Source: Chalara sp. BL73
Taxonomy: Eukaryota; Ascomycota; Leotiomycetes; Helotiales
Assembly: GCA_918026815.1 (NCBI GenBank)
Contig: CAKJVC010000030.1
Coordinates: 124,001-188,000 of the forward strand
DNA: 64,000 bases
Direction of reading: 5' to 3'
A program made the translations under genes and the position numbers. Numbering within the stretch: the first letter of the stretch is position 1; the number at the start of each line of letters is the position of its first letter. Under the pieces are notes generated by a model. That model did not search any database. It saw only the letters and a list, made by a program, of their open reading frames with translations, and was not told the origin of the DNA. Positions 44,215 to 52,831 of the stretch are shown here, piece by piece.

Positions 44215-44739
44215 ATGTCGTCGACTGCATCTGCCACCCAAAATCAGGCCTATCCAGCAGCTCTAAGCATCGAATCCTCGTCGTTGAATGTGGAAGCTTC
44301 AATCATACCATTATCTCTTCCACCACAAGGCAGTTTTAATACCTTCGACGACCTTTTTGCTCATACGCAACAATACGCAAACCAAGCTTTATATGCCTTT
44401 ATAATTGGTCATTCGGAAAGGCGCAAAGGGCGTATAATTCGAGTGCTGAATTGCCAGCGAGGAGGCTGTAAAAAGGGAGCTTTTCTTCGATCTGCAATAG
44501 ATAGTCAGCACCGCAAAAGAGAAGGGAATACGACTAAAACTGGGTGCTTATTCTCTATTAAAGTGAAGGAACGCGCTGATGGCAGTTGGGATCTTTTATA
44601 CCGTGAATGTCACGGCACGCGCTGTGGATCTACAGATACAGAGGGCAACGGTGGTGCAATACGAGAATCTATAGCTATGGAAGGAAGAGGGAGCTCGATC
44701 AGTTTGAGGAGGTCATCCATTTTCAGACCTATCGGCTAG
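44215..44739 (+). pseudogene. FAR1-type MULE transposase, N-terminal remnant
   Basis: From the ATG at 44215 the frame gives MSSTASATQNQAYPAALSIE. It then gives a FAR1-like zinc domain: FDDLFAHTQQYANQALYAFI, RIIRVLNCQRGGCKKGAF and TTKTGCLFSIKVKERADGSW. At LLYREC the expected His-rich end of the domain is replaced by the short insertion (44611-44699), followed by non-homologous sequence. It is related to, but clearly different from, the transposase at 27722-29942. It has no catalytic core and is dead. Confidence 0.65.
44611..44699. mobile_element. Short MITE-like insertion, partial second copy
   Basis: About 88 bases from CACGGCACGCGCTGTGG to GAGGGAGCTCGA match the complement of 29378-29466 with roughly seven differences. 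The right-hand half found at 29300-29377 is absent here. It starts directly inside the FAR1 zinc domain. Confidence 0.6.
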
Positions 44740-45708
44740 TAGAGATTACCGTGTCCGCACTGACATTCACCGACATTTAAGGGTAAGTTACCCTGTCCGC
44801 ACAATCACGCCCGCTACGGAGACATCGTTGCCCCATTTTAAAGTCATCATCACTGGTCTCCGAGTTTCGCACGTGGTCAGCACGAATATAGTACATGGTC
44901 ACACCCCAATGCTGAGGTACGGACCGGACCTTTAGATCGATTAATCTGCACCGGATATGCAGGTCATCAAGAAATTGATTCAGGCGCACCAAATTTAAAT
45001 GTGGAACTGCAGACCGTACAATCTTCGTGCTGACCACGTGTGAAAAGTGGATGTGGTGGTTGAAATTGCTGAGATCGGGTATCCCGCTCCGGATATTTAT
45101 CCCCCGAGCCGAGCGACTAGTTAACCCCCTGGACAGCTGCCGATTCCTGGCAACAGTGGTACAACCAACGAGCGTTATATTGAGCTGCAAGGGTTGGCCG
45201 GCAATGGTTTTTGATTGGTTGTTTTTGCTGTACGTATATGCATGCTCAGGCCCATTTCGGGTTGGTTTTGGTCCATTGTAGTATTGTGTGGTAAACAAAA
45301 GCTATAGATGTGTGACGTGCAGATTGAGGGAAATATATTCTCTATATAATGCACCCAGAACCCTTAAAAATCCATACCGACAAAGAGTAGATATCCCAAG
45401 TTCGAACAAAGGATCGAAGATATCTCAGATTCAGGTTGTCATTGTCGCTAGACTTCCGACGTCGTCAATTCACCTCCTCAAGATCCGCTTTTCCGTATAT
45501 AGACTAAGGAAAATATACTGGACAAGGCTGTCTCTCCTCCCTTCCTGCTGCAAAGCACCTCCTCTAACCTCTTCCTACCTTCACAACAAACCATACCCGT
45601 CACCTTCACACAACACGTTCGTTACCTACTTCAACCGTTTAACTTACCCGTTAATTCATACAATCACTAAATCAATAAATCATCAAGACACACTTAAAGA
45701 CCTTCATC
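44740..45708. promoter_or_regulatory. Upstream region of the secreted-protein gene
   Basis: No gene is supported. A TATATAAT box lies at 45343-45350. The last 180 bases before the ATG are pyrimidine- and CA-rich, and the start context is CTTCATCATG. This style of long CT/CA leader is common upstream of strongly expressed fungal genes. The core promoter assignment is an inference. Confidence 0.4.
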
Positions 45709-47081
45709 ATGCGTCTTTTCACATCTACCGTCTTCCTCGCCGTTCTCGGCGCCGTCACTGCCCTTCCGGGACCCCAACCCATCACTCGTGAGAACAAGGA
45801 CGTCCAGGGGTCCGGCCTCAGTGTTGGAAGTAGCGGTGCTAAATTCTTTGCTTGTGAGGCAGAGAAGACTCCTGCTGGTACTGTTGCAAATTTATGGACT
45901 CGCGGCAAGCAACTTCAGCAAGGCGTTCCCCATTCTCCCTTATTCACTCGTGATGTTCAGGTCAAGTCACCAACACCTGTCGTCCCTGCTGTTCAATTTT
46001 TTGCTCAACACAAGAAAGCTCAACGTGATCCAGCCTTGGTCGCAAGTCCACCATTCTGGGCTCGCGACATCAAGAATACCAGTGTTGAGTCAGCGCCCAA
46101 TCCAATTGCATCGCTCTACCCTTACTCGGTCACCGGTACCCTCAATGGCACCCTCACCGTAATTCCTATTCCCCTTGCACTCGCTCGCAGTATTATCCCT
46201 GCCAAGTTGTAGGTTATGTCCCGTTATAAAGATACCATGGTAGGTGCTAATCTACATCCTTTAGCGCGATCTTGACCAAGGCCATCAATGCAGCTCTTCC
46301 TTTCTTCCCTAAGAATGCGTACCCCGTAAGTTGGTCCCCCTCGGCCGTTCGCATAACACGCGCTGATATCATTTACAGTTAGTCCTTCGTACTTGCCTGG
46401 ACCATGACATTCAGGTTGCTGGTATCGGCATCCGCCTTCCAGATTTCCAACTTACCAAGCTCATGTTTCCCTTCGTCGATGTTCTTGGCGATGGCTATTC
46501 TAGCTTCACATGGATAAACAAGACCCTCATCAATGGGAATGAGCTCATTCAAAATGGCATTTTGGGTTATGGTCAAACTCCCATCACCGCAACCTTCCAG
46601 CCTTTCCTCGAGGCTTACGAATCCGCTCCCGCCACTTCCACCTCCCGTCCTGTCGGCATCTCACTTGTGGCGAGCGTGAATAAGGAGCCTTGGTTGGACG
46701 TTAAGTTGAATAATCAGCATGCACATTATTCGTACTCACTATACCTACTGGCCTTGTGAGTCTCTATTTTTCACCCATCATCTTTTCTCTTGCCCATCTA
46801 CATGACTAACAAAAAAAATGCTTCAAAACGTCACCAACCAGCCTATCGTGGGTAACGGTTCAACGTGCTACCAGCAAGTAAATTTCTTCAACACCACTCT
46901 CTCCACCGACGCTTACGCCCCGGTTCCCGTCTGCGGTTCGGTCGAAGTCAAGGCTCCTCTGCTTCCAACATCCCAAAAGTTCAAGAATGTGTTTGGAATT
47001 CAGGTTGATGTTGCGTTCTTAGAGAACAATTACATGCCCTGTGAGCAGCTGAAAGGTTACAATGGCTTTGAAGGCATGTGA
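45709..47081 (+). CDS. Secreted protein, acetoacetate-decarboxylase-like (possible splice-site defect)
   Basis: Exons 45709-46208, 46265-46325, 46379-46755 and 46820-47081 would give 399 residues in frame. A signal peptide MRLFTSTVFLAVLGAVTALP opens it, followed by a low-complexity spacer. Then come YPYSVTGTLNGTLTVIPIPL, ALARSIIPAKFAILTKAINA, YPLVLRTCLDHDIQVAGIGI, FVDVLGDGYSSFTWINKTLI and LQNVTNQPIVGNGSTCYQQV. The YP...GTLNG...IP and later blocks recall fungal acetoacetate-decarboxylase-like proteins; catalytic activity is unproven. Introns 1 and 2 (56 and 53 bases) are standard. Intron 3 begins GTGAGT at 46756 and has a GACTAAC branch site. At the frame-keeping acceptor, however, the sequence reads AAAAAAAT|G instead of AG. 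The next AG (46841) would shift the frame. So the C-terminus is either lost or made through a non-canonical site. Confidence 0.55.
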
Positions 47082-47603
47082 GATGCTGGGGGGCGGCCAG
47101 GTTGAGGTGTCTTTGACCAAGATGTTAGATAAGTCCAACAAATGCTTGGCAAATGGAATATAATGATAAAGTAGACCCAAAAAGACACACGTCACACATA
47201 TGTTGTGCTCTGGAGTGAGTGAAGTTTCTATTGTGATTGTAAAGCTGAGGAGGTATCTATTTATAGTTCGTGTCCTCCTCGAAAGAGGCAACGATGTCAA
47301 CTTAACATAAAAATTATCTGCTTCTAACTTTACCTCCTCATGGGCCCCCTCCCCCTTTTCCTCTTCTTCTCTTGGTACAGTCTTCGGTTGCAGTCTCTCT
47401 GTCGCTCTTGCAAATTGAATAACAGCCCTGAGCTGCTATGTTTGGCTTCCACTTGCCTTTATTGCATCAATCTGCTTCCCTGTTCCTTTCTCAGTTCGAC
47501 CGCGCCATCACCTAATGCAAACGACCAATCGTCTCTCCGCTCCCCTAGTGCTTCCCGCAATTCTCGCCTTGTCTCCGCCCATTGTGGACACTGATGACAT
47601 GCC
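47082..47603. other. Intergenic, no gene supported
   Basis: The 3' flank of the secreted-protein gene and CT-rich sequence; nothing recognised. Confidence 0.4.
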
Positions 47604-47775
47604 GGTGCGAATTCCCTTGAAATACGGCTCTCCTTCTCTAGATACTTATCGCAGAGTAATGTTCGTGCACTCCACGTGAAGTCCCTGCTGGTGCGAATTC
47701 CCTTGAAATACGGCTCTCCTTCTCTAGATACTTATCGCAGAGTAATGTTCGTGCACTCCACGTAAAGTCCCTGCT
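47604..47775. repeat. 86-bp tandem duplication
   Basis: 47604-47689 and 47690-47775 are direct copies starting GGTGCGAATTCCCTTGAAAT. I see one difference (CACGTGAAG versus CACGTAAAG). Such a young exact duplication lies 11 bases from the stop of the nuclease-kinase gene, in its 3' region. Confidence 0.9.
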
Positions 47776-47785
47776 GTTGCCTGCA

Positions 47786-50281
47786 TCATCTCTTGAATGA
47801 TGTACTGTTGCCGACCAATGTAGTTAGCTCTGCCCTAGCTCTAGCTACCTCCTTCGCATACGCCTTGCCAGCCTTCTCTGGATACTTCGCTCCTGTTTGA
47901 GACTCAATCTTCCGTTTCCTATTAGTAGACAGACTTCCAAGGATCACGCGTGGTGGGAGGAATGTGGCGCGTTCAAAGTCAATCCAGGTTGTTCCTGGTC
48001 GATCTGGATGGACGAGAATGTTTCGGGCTGCGGGATCCTTCTGCAATACTCCTAGCTGATGGATGGCCTGCAAACCACGGATGGCCTCGTCAGCGAGTGT
48101 GGGTGGGATCGGCGATCGGATTGGAAACCCGCCAAAGCTCAAAAACATCATATGGACAATGCGAACGGCTCCTGCGTAGTATAATAAGTTATCCACTTCA
48201 ATGTCCCCTAGGTGAACAGGCACGTACTTCCCCTGAATGGGAAGAAGACGGCGGTATATCGCCGATTCATGCATCAGATCTCCAACACACTCAATCCCGG
48301 TAGCTTTTGCAACAACAGCATAGCCATATCCAGGTAACTTGACTTTGAACAAAGCTCCTCTGGCTCCATGGATGTTCATTTCTTCACAATAATCAAGATG
48401 GTCGCGGAATAGCTGGCGGATTTGTCGCATGAAGCTTTCATGGTTGAGCTGATGACAACCTATTCCATGTTCCCTGACGTTCGGACACTTCTGATCCAGT
48501 GCTCCTCCTCGTATAATACCCATCAGACATTGGGGCGTGCAGAATCGACCTAGATTTCTCTGGCGATGACCGCTGCTGTGACCACCCTTTCGTCCTCTAT
48601 TTTTGTCACTTTGTGTTGTTGAGATCGTGGATGTGCGACTCCTGGTGGTGTTGGACGGTTGTGGGGGACGACTCGGTGTATCAGGGTGATTGTCATCGTT
48701 GCTGCTGAAAGAAGATGTTGCTGAATCACAAGTCGCGCCCTCTGATTTCTTCTTCCGCGGTCGAAATTGAATCGGTGACCGTACTATGTCCTGATTTGCC
48801 CCGGGTGAAGGACGATACTCTGAAGACGGTACTTCATCGTCTGCGATGGCTTCCTCAATCTCTTTGACCACGACATTCCAGGTCTTGAGCTGACGTAATG
48901 CTTTTGTTCTCCATTTCGCATCGCGCGGAGGCGTTTGAAGTGCATGTAGAGTGAAAGCCACTGCTTGGCCAACCGCGGTCAAGTGCAATCGGTTGGGCTG
49001 ATCGCCGCGCTCACTCCAGTCGGTCAGGGGGCCGACGTCTCCTTTAGGAACTGATAGAGAGTAATATACGATCGAGGGGTCGACAGGAATGCGCAAGAAG
49101 ATCGTTGCTTCACCAGTATAAATCTCTCCGTATTCTAACCCAGCCCTCACCATATATGCATAGCCTTGCGTGATCACGGCAGCCACCAAACGGCGGCAGC
49201 GAATCGCCACACTTTCGTCCTCACCTACTTCCACAACTTCGTCCAGCTCCATCTCGCCAAGACCTCCGTAAATATGCCCCAAGGTCAGCTTGTGAGGAGC
49301 TTTGTATTCGATGGTAAGCGCTGCCACCCGATGCTCAGTCTCGCCATCGGCACCGGAGATGTTATAGACGCAGAACTGGTCTGCGCGAGGACGGGAAGAT
49401 TTCATTGTGCGAGTGGATTCCGCGGCATTAGAAGTAGCTCGGCCAGGGTTATTTGCATTGGCTCGAAGGCGTTCTGAGCGTCGTGGGTTCTCGGAAATGC
49501 TTAGAGACTGCATACCTTCCGCTGCTCGATCCGGACTGAGGGTGTTGCTGTGATTTTCGAACCTGACGGAACCTTTGAGGCCAAAACGATCGCGTAAGAC
49601 TTTGTCCTCAGACAGCCGCTCGATGATTTGCGAGACCGGGTCCTCCACTGTGAATCGAGCAAAATTGTTGAGGTCCAGCTCAGACCCCATCTGGCGGCGA
49701 CGTACAGCTTCTCCCGATTCCTCCAGTGTATGTAGAGAGGTAAAATGTCGTTCAAGCACAAAACTCGACTCCATCAAATCTTCCCAAGTCTGCGACTGCT
49801 CGGCATCAAATTCTGGCCATGGCAAGATCCGATCAGGGCGGGGTTTGTTCTCCGCATTTGCGGCATCGCCTTGTGTAGATTGAGTGCTGTCCGGTTGAAT
49901 GGTCAGACCCAAACAAAGGTGAGTATGGCATGCGTCGAGAAATTCGGGCAGTGTTGTCTTTCCCGTTCGCCGTTCATAGTGCTCTCGTTCCTGTTCGCGG
50001 AGGCGTTCTGCTTCTTGTTCACGTCCTTCCGCTTCTTCGCGGAGTCGTTGCTCTTCTTCGCGGAGCTGTTGTGCTTCTACTTCGCGTCGTTCTGCATCTT
50101 CGCGTAGTCGCTGCTCTTGTTCACGGAGTCTTTCCGATTCTAGTTCGCGTTGTTGTGCTGCTTGCTCGCGTTGTTGTGCTGCTTGCTCGCGTTGTTGTGC
50201 TTCTTTCTGGAGCTGTTCTGCTTCACGAAGCTGCTTCCGTAGGGTCTCAAGCTCCGCCGACATATTCGACTGCTGATTCAC
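47786..50281 (-). CDS. Coiled-coil / PD-(D/E)XK-like / kinase-like fusion protein
   Basis: An intronless 831-residue frame. Residues 8-105 are an E/Q/R heptad-like coiled coil built of near repeats such as QREQAAQQ and LREEEQRL. A conserved block LPEFLDACHTHLCLGLTIQP follows (111-130). Then D301 and AALTIEYKAP (E325-Y-K327) fit the D...ExK core of a PD-(D/E)XK nuclease fold, followed by LVAAVITQGYAYMVRAGLEY and LSVPKGDVG. A Ser/Arg-rich linker (about 490-580) has basic patches. The C-terminus is kinase-like: Lys in YAVVAKATG, catalytic loop QKDPAARN (D749, N754) and IDFE (D768) in place of DFG. I know this as a family expanded in filamentous ascomycetes, similar to REase-plus-kinase effector architectures. 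Its role is unknown; self-defence, effector or selfish-element functions are possible. It is intact, with no introns, and flanked by repeats. Confidence 0.7.
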   Translation of the reverse strand: MNQQSNMSAELETLRKQLREAEQLQKEAQQREQAAQQREQAAQQRELESERLREQEQRLREDAERREVEAQQLREEEQRLREEAEGREQEAERLREQEREHYERRTGKTTLPEFLDACHTHLCLGLTIQPDSTQSTQGDAANAENKPRPDRILPWPEFDAEQSQTWEDLMESSFVLERHFTSLHTLEESGEAVRRRQMGSELDLNNFARFTVEDPVSQIIERLSEDKVLRDRFGLKGSVRFENHSNTLSPDRAAEGMQSLSISENPRRSERLRANANNPGRATSNAAESTRTMKSSRPRADQFCVYNISGADGETEHRVAALTIEYKAPHKLTLGHIYGGLGEMELDEVVEVGEDESVAIRCRRLVAAVITQGYAYMVRAGLEYGEIYTGEATIFLRIPVDPSIVYYSLSVPKGDVGPLTDWSERGDQPNRLHLTAVGQAVAFTLHALQTPPRDAKWRTKALRQLKTWNVVVKEIEEAIADDEVPSSEYRPSPGANQDIVRSPIQFRPRKKKSEGATCDSATSSFSSNDDNHPDTPSRPPQPSNTTRSRTSTISTTQSDKNRGRKGGHSSGHRQRNLGRFCTPQCLMGIIRGGALDQKCPNVREHGIGCHQLNHESFMRQIRQLFRDHLDYCEEMNIHGARGALFKVKLPGYGYAVVAKATGIECVGDLMHESAIYRRLLPIQGKYVPVHLGDIEVDNLLYYAGAVRIVHMMFLSFGGFPIRSPIPPTLADEAIRGLQAIHQLGVLQKDPAARNILVHPDRPGTTWIDFERATFLPPRVILGSLSTNRKRKIESQTGAKYPEKAGKAYAKEVARARAELTTLVGNSTSFKR

Positions 50282-51313
50282 AGAGGGAGCTTCGAAGATT
50301 TTCTCTTCACTCCAATACTAGTGACGCGAGAACTGGCATCGTAGTCATCAATATGAAGAAGTTGATCATCTCAGATGTGGTTCTGCAATTCATGAGACGT
50401 TAATGTGACCCGTGCATAGCGAGGTGCAGTGCAGAAACATAACGCCCCACCCTGCGACAATAAGCGAGAATAGGATCTCCAAAACAAACAACAAATTGTA
50501 CTGCAAGTTAATTCATAGCTAGGGATCCTAAGCAAAGACATCAGTTCTTTGATATGCCAAAGAATGCTCGCCAGAAATGAACCTAACAAGACATTCCTAC
50601 CAAACCTCATTCGTGGTCGCCTTACATGTCAACCCAGAGACTAGGATTCCATCGAGGCTCTTTCCGCTCTGCACGTTGGCTTGAGAGAACTTGGGCGCAT
50701 ATGAAGGCGATTGGATATGCCTTGGGGTGCGCCTGCAGATGGTGTCATGCGAGATCACAACCATACTATTGGATGATGTGTTTATAAACTTTGCCTCGAG
50801 CATGTCAACACGCAGTCAATTCTGACTGGTTGCACGCGGCAAGGCTGATCAGGAGTGCAAGCGAGATAGGATTTGCCAGCGGAACAGCCATACTCTCACT
50901 TAATTGGTCCGAAAAACACAATATTGAAGTCAACGGAAAATCGCGAAGCAGCAGCCTGACGCATTGAGCTACGACCCACCGAAGCCTCGCGAAGCCTGCC
51001 ACACGCGCTGGCGCCGAAAACTACGCCCCGCTAACCGTCTCACAGAATAAGTTACTCAACACAAAATCTTACAAATTTATTAGCAATGCTCTGACTTTAT
51101 ATATGGCTGTTTATGATTCTAAGTGTCATATTTCGAGGCGCCAATACTGCAGCGGAAGTAAGACAATGAGTCATTCAAAATGAACACTCTACTCCTGACA
51201 TGTAAGGCTAAACATCATTGCTGCCTATTATCACGTGATACGTATCGCATAGCGTTCTTCGTTGACATACCGAATTTTCACCGCACTTCGATGCTGCGTC
51301 AAGACGTATTAAC
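50282..51313. other. Intergenic, no gene supported
   Basis: Only short unsupported frames; upstream region of the nuclease-kinase gene and of the FHA fragment. Confidence 0.45.
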
Positions 51314-51726
51314 ATGTGGGTTGTGACGAATGATGGCAATGTTTTCCATGGTAATTTACCTTCGCACTGGCTTCGTGGTGGCTGCTTTTTAACGCTGACG
51401 TTTCATGAAGGGAAAAAGCTACAACTATTACCTGGAAAGAAGTACCTTATGGGCAGGACTCTGCCAGCTGGTACGGGGTTTTGTCTGTTCCGTATTGCAA
51501 TTGGTACTGATTCTCACAGGTGGACGGCTATTCGTTATCTTGGACAAAACGGTTTCAAGGAAGCATTTAACAGTTGAAATTGATCGGGTCATACCCATTG
51601 ACGGCGTAAGAGTTCCAACCTTCAAAAAGCTCTAAAGTCTAACTTAATTCACAGGTTGAAATTTATTCTCGACCAAGTGTGATAATCACAGACCTTAAAA
51701 CCAAATTTGGTATCTCGAACACATGA
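51314..51726 (+). pseudogene. NBS1/nibrin-like FHA domain, N-terminal fragment
   Basis: Four exons (51314-51350, 51411-51470, 51520-51605, 51655-51726) with introns of 60, 49 and 49 bases assemble without a stop into 84 residues. They begin MWVVTNDGNVFHG and continue KKLQLLPGKKYLMGRT, DKTVSRKHLTVEIDRV and SRPSVIITDLKTKFG. This is the start of an FHA domain as in the fungal Nbs1/Nibrin subunit of the MRN DNA-repair complex: MW-L opening, GKKYLxGR and SRKH. True Nbs1 continues for hundreds of residues; here homology stops at KTKFG (about 51710) and a TGA follows. Preserved splice sites show it is a copied or broken genomic fragment, not a processed transcript. Confidence 0.65.
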
Positions 51727-52075
51727 CACTCTCTCCAAACCCCAATGGCGCTTCTGAACTTTTGCTGAACCTCGTTCGTTGCACCTCCGTACGCTGTCGC
51801 CGCAGCACCGGCGATGACTGAAGAAAGTGTGATCAGAAAGTCGGTCTTCTTGCGAGCTTTCGATTGCTGAGCTACCTCTATATGGCCATCGCACATTAGT
51901 ATAGTGACCAATAGTTCATAAGGTGTAAAGGGCTCAAAAAACTGCATTCTTACAAGTTGATTTGGGGTGACTGGGGATTGACGACGTACCCTTCGCAATG
52001 TAAATAATGAGGTTGTTCCCTTTTGCTACTATGGGTCTTTGGGGCGCTGTAGCAGTACAGTGGTCTGTGCGTTTT
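51715..52075 (-). pseudogene. RTT103-like CID domain fragment
   Basis: On the minus strand, NLIIYIAK (about 51990-52040) is followed by a GTACGT...ATAG intron. The frame then continues EVAQQSKARKKTDFLITL, SSVIAGAAATAYGGATNEVQ and QKFRSAIGVWRECHVFE. This is helices 4-8 of a CID (RPR) domain of the RTT103 type, which binds the RNA polymerase II C-terminal domain. Homology ends at about 51715, exactly where the NBS1-like fragment on the other strand ends. Neither the gene start nor the downstream part is present, so it is a fragment. Confidence 0.6.
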
Positions 52076-52831
52076 CAGGTAATTTAATACGCGATTCGAG
52101 GTCAGTATCCTGCGGCTGCTTCAATCAAACATCCGATGCCATAACTTATAAGTTAGCTAAAGCCGATGACATAAAGTTATCAATGGGCGACCAGTCGAGC
52201 TTCCCGTAGCCAGCGTCGAAGTCGTTGTTTTGCGACCGGCATTAAGATATTTGTACTTTTGCCTCAGTAGTAACATAAGTTAGCTCATAAGATCGTCGCT
52301 CAACAAACTGTCGTCGAGATCCATCCTCCAGCTGTCGAAGGACTCCCTCCCATCGAGGATAGTTCCTTTAATCCTTCTTGCCCATAGCACCGGGTCTTTT
52401 TGCTATCAAGCGTCAATACTTGACGAAAACTGTTCTGTATACCGAGTTCGAAGCACGACAAAATCAACCGGTCTCATAACCTGTTGAGACTGAACTACTC
52501 TTCTACTGTATTCAATTTGGGTGACAGCTCTTCATATAACAACAGTGGCACGACCGTGCCATAGGGCAGTGACTCACCACGTCACTCAAATCAAGTCGCA
52601 GGTTTCTATGTTAATTGGGCGGTTGCCCAGGGAAACCTCCTAAGTTAGTGCGGGACGGAGAGCATCGGCAGAATAAAATGATGACCTTCTATCAAGAACA
52701 ATCACGGACGCTGCTACTTTGTGTAGACAGTTGCATCCGAACAGCCCAGATACCTATCTCGGCATGCACATGAATCAACCCATACACCTATACCATTGTA
52801 ATCTAACTTTCGAGCCTCGAGGAGCCTCGAG
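52076..52831. other. Intergenic, no gene supported
   Basis: Upstream region of the 869-residue gene; no motif-bearing frame. Confidence 0.45.

Noticed and set aside
44777..45298. Minus-strand 173-codon frame upstream of the secreted-protein gene
   Set aside because: No recognisable domain, poor start context, and composition like the surrounding intergenic sequence.
49930..50403. Plus-strand 157-codon Val/Leu-rich frame
   Set aside because: It is antisense to the coiled-coil codons of the nuclease-kinase gene, which explains its composition.
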